Source: Neurospora crassa OR74A (Eukaryota; Ascomycota; Sordariomycetes; Sordariales; Sordariaceae). From it: 64,000 nucleotides of DNA. The stretch covers positions 2,852,001 through 2,916,000 of the forward strand of contig NC_026501.1 of assembly GCF_000182925.2 (NCBI RefSeq), read 5' to 3'. The notes below the pieces were generated by a model. It saw only the letters and a list, made by a program, of their open reading frames with translations. It was not told the origin of the DNA and searched no databases. Shown one piece after another: positions 46,905 through 57,709 of this stretch. Within the stretch, counting starts at the first letter, position 1. Every line of letters starts with the position of its first letter. The translations under genes were made by a program, and so were the position numbers.

Positions 46905-49356
46905 ATGTCGTTGGCAATACCCGACAATGGCCTTCTCCTTGAAGGCCCGACCGAAGCAGCAGCTCGGCGATCGCCGCACGCATTTGCGGTGCCCTTGTCC
47001 GCTGAACTCGTTGCGCAGATGATTGAGAGCGCACAGAATGGGGGCAAGCTTCAGTTGTCACTGAGTGACGATCCGGTAAGTTTGTTGAGCCTCTCGTCAC
47101 CTTGCCCTCAGATTATTCAGGAACAAATGCATGGTCTATTGCTATTGTACCTGCCACTCAAGAGCGCCTCGGTCTCTACCCCAAACCCAAAACATGTTCA
47201 ATACTCAATAGCTGTTCAGTCTATTGTTGTGTTGCCGTCCTACCCCGCGCCTCTTCTGCCGGCTCTCCTCCCCACCTATCCTCATTCCTTACTCACCGTT
47301 AACCGTTTCACGCCAGGCAATCTTCATTGAAGATCAGGAAGTACCTCTCCAGCCCGAGCTTTTAACAGAACCAGTGGACTACGAGTTGTTCTACACCAAC
47401 CCAAACAAACCAACAAGAGGTCAACGAGTCTTGGGACCAGTCATGTCGATCTTTGACTACTACAAAAGAGCCAAGGCTCGCAAGGCGGCTCAAACCACCA
47501 AACCTTCCAACGGTATCGAAGGGGCAGTCGAAAACCTAAAGAATTCCTTCGCCAAGGTTGAAGCAGATAAGCGAGAGAACTCGTACGTGTTCCCAAGGTG
47601 AACCACTCGTGAGCCTGTGACTAACATGGTCTCTAGCGCTTTGATCGTCGAGGGACTGCCTTCCAAAAAGGGTGCCAAAATCAACCCCGGCAAGGCAAGA
47701 CTCCTGGGATCACAGACCAATGGCACGTCTCGGTCGATTTCTGTCAGTCCTGCGTTGAGTGGGCTTGGTTCACCTTCCCTGGGTCCTACCAGTAACGGCC
47801 CTGGTGACCGATTGAAGCAACAGAAATTCCCCATCATCCACGAGCTTGCTGCCCAAAACCTAACATTCGAGGAACTTCTTGAGAGATACGACGGAGATGA
47901 GCAAGAATTCCACCCAATTCTCAACAAGGTGGCTGACTTTGACTCGGATGAGCAAAAATGGGTTCTTAAGAAAATGTATTGGAAAGAGCTGGATGTCTTT
48001 GAGTATGCCTACGCCACGGACGAAGACCGCCAAAAAGCGATCGACAACGCCATCAAACAGTATGATCGCATGCGGTTGGGTGTTTCGGATCCGCTGTGGC
48101 AGAAGTTGCTTCCCAAGGGAGAACGCGGAAAGGGTATCTGCCTGAGCAAGCTTCATGCCACCATCGCCAAGAACAGTCAAACCGTTCCGACCCCAAACCG
48201 AATCACAGGAACTGCCAGTCCTAGCGGTGCAGAGACGGAGAAGGGAGAGCCGATGTCGCGGTCCAACTCTCAGACAGGCGTGACCAAGAAGAAAGTGTCG
48301 GCTTCGGTTGCGCAGGCCAAGCGTCTTGCCACAGCAATCGCAAATGCCAAAAAGCCGGGCAGGCCGAGTGCTGCCAAGGCAACAGCTTCAAAGGTGGCAT
48401 CGCCTAGGATGGCCTCACCGAAGGTGGCTTCTACAAAGGTCACAGGGTCAAAGGGTCCTGCCGCTAAGGGGGGGCGCATTCTTTCCAAGGAGATCATCAC
48501 GGATTCCGATTCGGACGAAGACGAAGTGCCTCTTTCGAAGAGCTTAGGAAGGACTCAAGGTGTTTCTGCGCCTGCACCTGGTACTAAGAAGTCTGGTCCT
48601 CCCGTGGAGAAATACAAGACAGCAGCAAAATCAATCGAGGCCCCAAGCCCAAAGACTAAACAGAAGCCAAAGGCCGCTCCGATCAGAGCTGTTGGGAAGA
48701 AGAAGGTGGAGGAGACCAGAGATACAATTCGGGCTCAACCCATTCCCAAAACCACCAAGCCGATGGTGTCGAAACGCCCGCGGGATCCAGAGGACGACGA
48801 AAGTTCCAGCTCCGGAACTCCGCTTAGCCAGCGTGTCAAGCCAGTGCCAAAGCCCAAAGCAAGACCTGACGCTACGACTAAATCTGGCAGCACGTTTGCA
48901 AAGGGCAAGTTTGCCAGTCCCCAGAAATCTTCGCCATTGGCCTCATCGCCGCTTACCAACGCGTCGGATAACGAGGAAGTTCGCCGGGCCATCGTATCGA
49001 GGCCTCAGAAACGGGAGCGCGAGCGCGAGCGTGACCGTGAGGTTATTGTTAGTAGCGCAAGCAGCAATGCCGGCAGTGTCAATGGAGACGTTGGATCTAG
49101 AAGCAAGAAACGTCCTGCGCCGTCCGATTATGCATCCGGCAATATCGGCTCCAAGCGCCCACGCCTCGACCCAGATATCCTCAGCAGGGCCGAAAAGTTC
49201 AAACGCGCATATACCCGGTACGAAGCATTGCACCGTGAGGTCAGTAGTGCGGAAGACCCTTCATCAGAGAAGGTGGAGAGTCTTATGCGAATGCACGCTC
49301 GACTTCAGATCGAGAAGAAGGAAATCTACAGCGCTGTCACGTTGGAGAATGACTAG
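46905..49356 (+). CDS. ell1: RNA polymerase II elongation factor ELL
   Basis: Three exons (46905-47075, 47317-47582, 47637-49356) give 718 residues. Introns are 241 nt (GTAAGT..CCAG) and 54 nt (GTACGT..TAG), with phases 0 and 2. The N-terminal ELL domain runs through FAVPLSAELVAQMI, LQLSLSDDP and YELFYTNP. A central block (KFPIIHELAAQNLTFEELLERYDG, FHPILNKVADFD, WKELDVFEYAYATDEDR) is characteristic of ELL. A long Lys/Pro/Ser-rich disordered region (about 260-630) follows, with KRPRDPEDDESSSS and a run of Arg/Glu repeats. The end (FKRAYTRYEALHREV..LMRMHARLQIEKKEI) is the occludin-like helical domain. ELL suppresses pausing by polymerase II and, in S. pombe, pairs with EAF. The first intron stays nearly open and could mislead a model. 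The leader is long. Confidence 0.9.
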
Positions 49357-49828
49357 GAGCCCCGTGGAAAACACGACAGAAAGAGGCGAGGAAGAACTTG
49401 GGAGAGGAACAAGACGAACAATCTACAAAGGAGGATGGGTCGACTCCACATAATATTGCCAAGAGGTCTGCACATTAGAGGAGTTTTCAAGGTATGGAAG
49501 ACAACACTTTGGCGTTTGGTTTCACCCCAGGAGCCTATTCACAGGGTTCGCAAGAAGTGGCAGGGGGTCCACATGACTTATGGAACAGCAATTCAAACGG
49601 GTATATTATGATGGCAACTCTTCTTTTATTTTTTCTTTCTTTTTTTGAGCCTTTCATTTTTCTCTTCTTTCTCTATCCTGTTTCCGGGTCATGGCCTACA
49701 TACCGTCTTTCTGGTAGTTGCCGGAAAATTGGAAGCAGGATTCAAAGGCCGTCTTTCTACTCTTCAGTTTACGAAGCATCAAAGGCATGGCGCAGGCATT
49801 TAAAAATACCCAATGGTTGGGCCTAGCA

Positions 49829-49870
49829 GGTTTGGCTTTTCAGGGTTTGGCTTTTCAGGGTTTGGCTTTC
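49829..49870. repeat. Tandem repeat of 15 bp (GGTTTGGCTTTTCAG), 2.8 copies
   Basis: Two perfect units and a shortened third lie about 470 bp after the ELL stop, in a T-rich stretch. It is probably in or just past the 3' UTR. Confidence 0.9.
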
Positions 49871-50797
49871 GTTTTAACTCGCTGTCTCTTTTTTTTTACC
49901 TTTTCTTTTTTTTTTATCTTGCCGTGCTCTTTGGTCTAGAAAATGTCTACTGGGCGACACTCAGGCGCTATTTCTGGTAGATGTAGACCTGGATAACAAT
50001 TTGAGGAGGGAAGGATGGATGTATGTACTACATTTCCCAGTCCTGAATTCTGCGGCTTTTGTCTTCTGGAGTCTTTTTATTCTTGCGATTGCAATGGATC
50101 ATCGCACTTGACGAGCATAAGATCGGGAACTGACATGAGAGTTTAAGATGGGGATGGGGCAATTGGGCGTTTGATTATATTAGGTCCCTTTATGCTGATA
50201 AGCAGGCAGGGAAAGCGCGACAGAGAGTCATGAGAATCGTCTTTGCTCATCTTTGATTTGACAGATGGCATGATGGTTTGAGCGCGAGACATGATGGCAA
50301 GCTTAGCTACCTATGGAAGGTACCAATACAGACGGGACAGATATGTACTGCGTTGCCGCAGTTCTGCCCATATTGCAAGGACACTTTGATAAACCAAAAC
50401 AGCTTGTTGGCGATCGGCGTTCATTGTATTTGATATTGATTAGTAGGACGGTGACGGACAGATGTGTCGTCGACCGTTTGAGGAATCCGTCATAGCATAG
50501 CAAAATCAAAGAAAAGAAAGTTGAGAGACTTCAGCGGTTTACTGTCTGTAGTGTTTGCACGTGAATGTGTGTCTGGCGCCTATACTGCGGTCTGTGTTCT
50601 GTGTGCGAGCACTGCATGCCTATATGTCTACGATCGTGACGGATAGGATAGTAGCACATGGAGGAGGATGTTGCTAAGACCACTGCCAAGTGAAGGCCAG
50701 AAATCATGCAATATGACACTGGTTTGTTTGTTTATGAGTTCGCTTCTTCGGCCAGGGGTTGAACAGGGAAAATTTAGAGCTCTTGTTGGCCTTCTTT

Positions 50798-50818
50798 AAA
50801 AAAAAAAAAAAAAAAAAA
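50798..50818. repeat. Homopolymer A21
   Basis: A clean run of 21 A in the intergenic region. It is not next to a coding feature or a recognisable element. Confidence 0.9.
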
Positions 50819-51774
50819 GGATGTTGCACCGTTCACAAAGCGAGACATATCATCTAAAGAATAAGGAGATATATTTTTTCAAAGACCATGAGCGGGATAA
50901 TGCCGCGTCCGTTTGACTCACTCGGGTCAGGTTCAGGTGTGAAAGAAAGTGTTGGAACTCGAGAGATCTGAACAGACATCACACACTCTTCTCTTCTTTG
51001 ATCGCATCAAGCACTACGCTAGACGCCTGTGTGGATAGTCGATGGCACCTTCAGTGGTATACTACAAAGGTGGGCAATGGCGACTGGGAAGTTCACCAAG
51101 AAAATTTCCTACCATGCGTCAACAAAGTTCGACCAGATGCTTGACACCAAGCCGGAAGCTTCAACTTGATCGTCTTATACTGTCTTTCCTTGTCTTCTTG
51201 CATGATCAAACGGTTTCAGTTAGCAGGCTTTGGTCAAGGATCGATTCTCTAGATGCAGACACTCGCAAAGTTCTCTTTGTGAACCCCATCCATTCCTCTA
51301 TTCTCTTTTCGACTTTCTTCCCCCTCCCGGCTCATATCACCCTCCTTGTGGTCTAAGCCCGATGATCATGAAGATATCTTGATTATTCGTAAACATGGTA
51401 TGGTACTAAGATATGGTATAGTAATGCTGTATGTGATATGTATCGATATGGCCCACTTTTGTGATGAATCTCCCCTTCGGACATGACAGTCAACGCCCCT
51501 TTAGTCCTGTGATGGCCTACTAAGTCAAAGGGGCGCCCGCCGTTGCATTTCCTGTCGCTCTCAGAAAAGCCAAAACGAAGAAAAAATCGCAGCACAAGAT
51601 AGAGATGACGGCGAAGATCTCATGAACCGTGGTTGAAACCAGGCCGCCGTTGGGCCAGCGATGAAGCAATATTGAAGATGCTGATGACGACGCTGCTGCT
51701 GCTGGTGCTGCTTTCTTTCTGCCTTCTTTCTTCTTCTACAACCTGGAAACAAAACGGCGGAAGAGGTCGCGCCC

Positions 51775-52652
51775 CTACTGGGTTTTGAAGAGAAGAATGG
51801 CGCAGTGGCCGAGATAGAAGTAGATGAAGTGCTTGGTCTCTGCGGTAAGGGCAAAGAGGTATAAGTCAGCTGAACACGTCCAAAACATGTATCATTTTGC
51901 TGGAACCCAGCTGCCGAATTTGACGACAATCATGGTGGTGGTTGCGCGTTTGCAGTTTGCGACTTCAGGCGCAGATGCGAACCCCAGACATCTTGGACCG
52001 TGGAGGGCTGAGCTGAGAGGGAGAATAAAGATAGGGACTGGACTGTGAAGAAGGAAAGGCCTTGCATACCGTGAGTGACGAAGCTGCCGAAGTTACGGCC
52101 TACAATGCAATGCCATGTTGGGCCCTTGCGCTCATCAAACTGTCATACGCTCTCCGTTAGCCAGGCAATCCCATCACAAGGATTGAGCCGAACCCTAGTC
52201 CGTTTGTAGTGGCGCTAGATGGATACGGTCCTACCGTCTTCTTGATGTGTTGTGCAATATCCTTCTCAACGGTGAACTTGGCCATGGCCTCCTGGGCTAG
52301 AAATTGTCTCGTCAGGTTCGGTTGTGCTTGAAGTTGCTCCATTGTCGTTCTCCAGGGCACATACCAACTTCAACGGCCTCTTGCTGCATATCTTCGGTCT
52401 GATCAGAAGTACGCCTGCGTCAGCATCTTGACTGGCACCGTTCGTCATACGTGATCGTTCGTCAAGGGTTGCGATTTACCATATCGGCACTCTTGATCTG
52501 GGCTGTCCAGCACAAACATCTCGTCAGCTCATGTCCTCGTTTCAGGTGCGGATAGCACAGTCCCGTTGAAGGGCCCGTATCATGGGTAGCTCACCTTCCA
52601 ACTTCTCCCTGGGAGCAGGGGAAACGCTCTCCTTGAGCTCGTCGCCGCCCAT
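51775..52652 (-). CDS. dyn2: Cytoplasmic dynein light chain LC8
   Basis: Six exons (52652-52595, 52502-52480, 52398-52365, 52296-52235, 52139-52070, 51839-51775) give 103 residues. The second exon is only 23 nt and the third 34 nt, so no single frame shows the gene. The reading is [49 protein letters not shown] and then [22 protein letters not shown], ending AILLFKTQ. This is LC8 nearly throughout. The dimer strand ([19 protein letters not shown]) and the target groove are intact. The N terminus has about 12 residues more than animal LC8 (GGDELKESVSPAPREKL). LC8 is a hub that dimerises partner proteins, including the dynein intermediate chain; in fungi it supports nuclear and organelle movement in hyphae. 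Confidence 0.97.
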
Positions 52653-54273
52653 GGTTGCGATGATGTAGGGGTAGTACGGAGATAACCGTTAGGAGGTTCG
52701 TAGATGCGGTGGGGTTTGTTATTCGAAGGGAGCCGAGATAATCTGCAGTGTCAAGGATTAACCACAAGATGGCTTAATTGAGGCTCAAGTTACAGTCCGG
52801 TAGAGAGGTGATTGTGGACTGGGTTGGTATATATCAGAAGACGGGAAAGGGGGTAACACCATGTGATCCCTGTTGTTTACCTGCCCATGCCCAACTAGGG
52901 GTCTGACAACATGCGGTAGGATAGGTGCAAACAAGCCTGTGTGATGTTGGCGGCAAAGAGACACTGGTGCCCGAAAACGGTGGTGCGGGATGCCTACCTC
53001 TGGCTTCGTTTCTTCCTTGTGGTGGGGTTTGCAGATGGATCGTAAAGGTACAGGCCGGCGCCGGGTTTGTGAAATGGTACGGAGGCGATAGACGATCCGT
53101 CAACAGAGAGAGCAGGTGGTTGGTCGGGTACTTCGTTGGATGAAGGGACTGGATGTTTCTCGTGTCGGACGGAGTTGTGCTTGGGATGGACTCAAAGCGT
53201 AGGTAGGTAGAGATAGGTGTGGGCGGTCAGAAAAGGCGGCAGGGGCAGGGCGGCAAGGCGCCCTGACGGGAAGTACGCAGAGGTACCTTGCGTTGTACCT
53301 ACCTGTACCGGGCTACAAGATTTGGCAGTTAGTTCTTTCCTTCCATGTTGCAGTCAGCTGGGTGTGACGCCCCGGTTCGTCAAGTGAGGTGCCTGGCTAG
53401 AAACTCGCTAGGGTGGACATCGAGCGAATCATCATTATGCGACTAAAGACTTGGAGACAGGAGATGCAGCGTGCTGGGTCCTATTCATCCCTACCCTTTA
53501 ACCTCGATTGGATGTCATACACAGTATGATGGATGCAGAACATTTGCTTGTTTGGCGGTGGAGAAAGCCAGCATGATCTCAAACTATGTATGGCAGACGG
53601 ACTGAGGTGTAGCGTGCGTTATGTGCTTGTAAGTTGGAGGTCAGGAAGTGCGTATTGTGTAGAAGCTTCCACTTCACTTCCATACGTGTAGTGGGCTCGA
53701 AGCTCATGCGGCATAGGGCACAAGCTCTCACCAACGGGCCCTTCATCGCCTACCTACCGCTAGAAGGACGATACCGCTCAGGCACATTTTCTCCCGCCCT
53801 TCGGCGCTACAACATGAGCAACGACATGATGCAAGGCATAACATCCACAAAGTGTTCTAACTGAGGGCAGCCGGGCGCCCAACAAGATTACGCCAGGCGA
53901 CGGGCGCTTGTCAAGCTGCAGCTGGAGTCCATGGGTGGTACATACCTCTACTGGTGCACCCTAGGGCCAGGCATGTCACCGTGTCACTGGGCTGGCGCCG
54001 TGCATCCACTGCGATGGAATACCCGACAGTGGATGTACACTACACTAGCGAATGGGTCCGCCCGGGCCACCTGACAGATAAGATAAGAGCGCCCGGGCGG
54101 CTTCAGTGGGGACCGGGAAATTTTTATTATGGATGACCGTGGAAAAAAAATTTGGTGTCGATTTCCATTCCCCCAATTACCACAAATCTGCAGTCCCGCG
54201 GTACCCTCGACGGAATGATCTTGCGGCAAGCCTCCGGTCCATCAACTGTCTTGTATAGACAGAGGCTGCAGCA
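52653..54273. promoter_or_regulatory. Divergent region between LC8 and mrd1
   Basis: A 1.6-kb region separates the two divergent starts. It holds GTAGGTAGGTA at about 53199 and CCTACC runs near 53.3 kb. Two A/T tracts lie close to mrd1: GAAATTTTT at 54117-54125 and A8T3 at 54143-54153. The tracts are listed separately. No coding frame is seen. Confidence 0.5.
54117..54153 (+). promoter_or_regulatory. RRPE-like tracts of the mrd1 promoter
   Basis: GAAATTTTT and AAAAAAAATTT lie 157 to 121 bp before the mrd1 ATG. They resemble the yeast RRPE (AAAATTTT), a site common before ribosome-biogenesis genes. A related GAAATTTT precedes utp17. It is a plausible but untested shared element. Confidence 0.4.
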
Positions 54274-57023
54274 ATGGAGTCATCATCGAGAATTTTTGTG
54301 AAGAACCTGCCGCCTACCATCACCGAAGCCGAGTTTCGCAAGCATTTCTCGGCTGAGGGTCGCCAAGTTACCGATGTTAAACTTATCCCAGCCCGCCATA
54401 TTGGCTTCGTCGGCTACAAGTCAGCGGAAGATGCCGCCCGGGCGGTCAAATACTTCAACCGTTCCTTCATCCGCATGTCCAGGATTTCAGTCGACATAGC
54501 AAAACCGGTATGCTCCAGCCTGTCTTACGCTACTGGCCAATACCAAACCTGATGCTAACAGCAACCGTCAGATTGCGGACTCAAAACCCCAGCACAAATC
54601 ACCTTCAAAGGGTTCTTCGAAAGATGCCGACCCCAAGAATGCGCCCAAGGTTTTGCCTCCCAACACCAAGGTAACTGCCGCCGCGGTACCTAAAGTGGAG
54701 GCCGCCCCAGATGCCCCGAAGAGGAAACTGGATGTTTTGGACGAGGCCGATCCGAAACTCCAGGAGTACCTCGATGTCATGGGGGCTCACCCATCCAAGA
54801 AGATGCGCAATGCCGAGGGCCTTCCCACCACCGTCGACGAAGTCCTGGCACCAGCTGTGCCTGCCGGCTTGGAGGATGGTGAAAGTGATGATGAATACGA
54901 GGATATCCCCTCTCGTACTCATAATCAGTCACACACTGCCGATCAGGAGATGGTCGACGCCCCTCTTGCAGCAAGCGCTGAACCGTCTGAGTCAGCCCCA
55001 CCAGTGTCTCTCGATGCTACTGATGATGACTGGCTTCGCTCGAGGACAAACCGTCTTCTTGACTTGGTCGACCCAGAGGATGCCGCTTTCGCTCTTCGTC
55101 CGGCTGCGTCTGGTTCTGCAGCTGTTTCTGTGCCATCCACGTCCGTTGAGAACACGGCGTCGGCAAAGCCAGAGGAACATCCTGCCGAGGACTCCAGAGA
55201 AATGGCAGCGACCTCGACGCATGACCCCGAGTCGGCTATAAGCCTGATTGAAAAGACATCACGGCTTTTCTTAAGGAACCTCAGTTACACCGTCACCGAG
55301 GATGATGTCAGAGAGCATTTTGCCAAATTTGGCATTTTGGTAGAGGTACGCTGCAACATTTCCTTTCCTCTTTCCTTTCGCCCTCTTTATGATGAACCCC
55401 TGATAGGGACATCTTATGCCAAACGCAAATGATGTGAATTTGGGCTCGGTATTTTAGTAGATGCTTCGAGTTTCTGATCATAGGGTCGATCGTTATCAAA
55501 CTGTTTTGGATCATAGTCAATTTGAATTCCTGCTGACTCTACGTCAGGTGCATGTCCCACTAGATAGCAAGGGGCATAGCAAGGGCTTTGCTATGATTCG
55601 CTACGAAAAGCCGGCGTCTGCACTTGCTGCATTCCAGACAGACGGTACTGTCTTTCAAGGTCGAATCGTCCACATCCTGCCCGCCGCTGCCAAGAGGGAG
55701 AACAAGCTGGACGAATTCGCTCTCTCGAAGCTGCCTTTGAAGAAGCAACAGCTGTTGAGGAAGAAGGCTGAGGCTGCTTCTAGCACCTTCAACTGGAACT
55801 CCCTCTTCATGAGCCAAGATGCTGTGAACACGGCAATGGCAGAACGTCTAGGCGTGTCAAAGGCTGAGCTTCTGGATCCTACGGACGCGTCAGCTGCTGT
55901 CAAGCAGGCTGTTGCTGAGACCACGGTCATCCAAGAAGCAAAACAATACTTCGCCGCCAACGGTGTGAATATTGAGGCCTTCAAGACACAACAGCGGGGT
56001 GACACCACCATCCTCGTTAAGAACATCAAGAACACCACAATTGAGGAGTTGCGGACTCTTTTCGAAGAGCATGGTACAGTTCTCAGAGTCCTCATGCCAC
56101 CCAGCGGCACCATTGCCATCGTCCAATTCGCACAGCCTGTCCAGTGCAGGACAGCTTTTGCCAGGAAGGCATATTCCCGTTTCAAGGATTCCGTCTTGTT
56201 CCTCGAGAAGGGACCGAAGGGTCTCTTTACCGATAATGTGGCTGTACCCACTGATGCTCGTCCTGCCGGTGTGCAGAAGCCGTCTGTGGCTGATTTGCTG
56301 GAACGAGACGATGCTGAGGAACAATTAGAGACTTCTTCATTGTTTGTTCGCAATCTCAACTTCTCCACCACTTCTCAGGGCCTGACCGACGCCTTCAAAC
56401 ACTTGGACGGGTTTGTCCAGGCGAAGGTCAAGACGAAAACAGACCCCAAGAAGCCAGGCCAAGTGCTCAGCATGGGCTTTGGTTTCGTGGCTTTCCGAAC
56501 CAAGGACCAGGCACAGGCTGCGCTCAAAGTCATGGACGGCCAGGTTCTTGATGCCCACAAAATTAGCGTCAAGGCGTCACACAGAGGTCTCGATGCCGCT
56601 GAGGAACGGAGGCGGGAAGATATGGCCAAGAAGGCGGCGAACCAAGGCACCAAGCTCGTCGTCAAGAACTTGCCTTTCGAAGTCACGAAGAAGGAAGTGC
56701 GAACTCTGTTCAGCGCCTATGGCAAGTTGGTTGCGCTTCGCATTCCTAAGAAGTTCAACCAATCATCGCGCGGTTTTGCTTTTGCGGAATTTTCCACAGC
56801 CAAGGAAGCGCTCAACGCGTTTAATTCTCTCAAAGATACTCATATTCTCGGACGCCGTCTTGTTATTGATTTCGCGCAGGCGGAGGATATCGACCCGGAG
56901 GACCAGATCGCTGCGATGGAGAAGAAGACTCGTGCCCAGGTTAATAAGGTCGCCCTGCAGCAACTTACAGGGACAGGGCGGGCGAAGGTCACCATTGGAG
57001 ATAACGATGAAGATGAAGTATGA
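54274..57023 (+). CDS. mrd1: Mrd1, five-RRM protein of 18S rRNA processing
   Basis: Three exons (54274-54507, 54572-55345, 55548-57023) give 827 residues; both introns are phase 0. Five RRMs are visible. RRM1 is at about 5-80 (SRIFVKNLPPTITEAEF). RRM2 is at about 308-385 (SRLFLRNLSYTVTEDDV) and is split by the second intron. RRM3 is at about 488-560 (TTILVKNIKNTTIEEL), RRM4 at about 598-680 (SSLFVRNLNFSTTSQGL) and RRM5 at about 704-781 (TKLVVKNLPFEVTKKEV). A long acidic linker joins RRM1 and RRM2. Order and length match Mrd1, a conserved factor that binds pre-rRNA near the U3 sites and is needed for 18S formation in the 90S pre-ribosome. It works in the same particle as Utp17, encoded about 30 kb away. 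The second intron (202 nt) hides part of RRM2 from single-frame searches. Confidence 0.97.
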
Positions 57024-57709
57024 AGCACATGAAGAATTGAATCTTTTCCCTAGGTCTCAGATTTTGGGACGGGGTTGCGGCAATCATGTCTCGGTTCCCT
57101 TGTGAAGGAGGTGCTCGGCACCCTTGTCAACCATGTCTGCCTTTTTGGGACAACCACCTTTATTGCATCCATTTCCCTTTCACGCACACTCTCTCCCGTG
57201 CTCACATCCGTACTGTGCAAAGTAATTTTGCCGCATGCCTGAGTGAGGGCTGCTTGGTCCAAGTCCTCCTATTTTCTGCTTATGGTTCGATGGCCGGCAC
57301 CGACTGACTGGTGCTGCAGATTTCCCCTTGTCAACTGGTACGGTTCCCTTGCGTGCCAGTTGGTCCTGTCCAAGTAACAACAAGCAGCTGACCTAATAAC
57401 AGTTGTTTGACAACACCCAGGGCGACAGTCGCCCTCGAGCAGCATGTTGCAAGAAACATCCCAAGGACGGCTTGCCTGGGATTGGTGATCGTTATCGAGG
57501 GAAGGGCGACGGCCCTTTATAAGATATTGACCACTCCCCTCCATGCCTCAACGGCTTAACCCCCCTTCGTACGAGCATATTTTATATCCTCTTTGGCTTG
57601 CGTCTGACGACAAGTCATTCCTTCCGGGCATTCTTCCTCTTTATTTCAGCCCGCCGTGGGAGTACCAGAGCGTTCACTTTCCAGTGGTTTTTGTACCAGT
57701 CCTTAAAAT
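57024..57709. other. Intergenic between mrd1 and the AbaA-like gene
   Basis: This is 686 nt in tandem orientation. Several pyrimidine-rich stretches lie before 57710. An in-frame stop sits immediately before the ATG at 57710. No other feature is seen. Confidence 0.5.

Larger units (their letters stand above)
49357..51774. other. Convergent intergenic region
   Basis: This lies between the 3' ends of the ELL gene (+) and the dynein light chain gene (-). It holds a 15-bp tandem repeat at 49829-49870 and a run of 21 A at 50798-50818. A frame near 51.04-51.36 kb has an ATG but no protein-like features. Nothing else is seen. Confidence 0.5.

Noticed and set aside
47076-47316. An additional exon inside the first ELL intron (around 47112-47180)
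   Set aside because: It would require a 36-nt intron, too short for this lineage. Joining 47075 directly to 47317 gives LSLSDDP-AIFIEDQEV, which fits the ELL domain.
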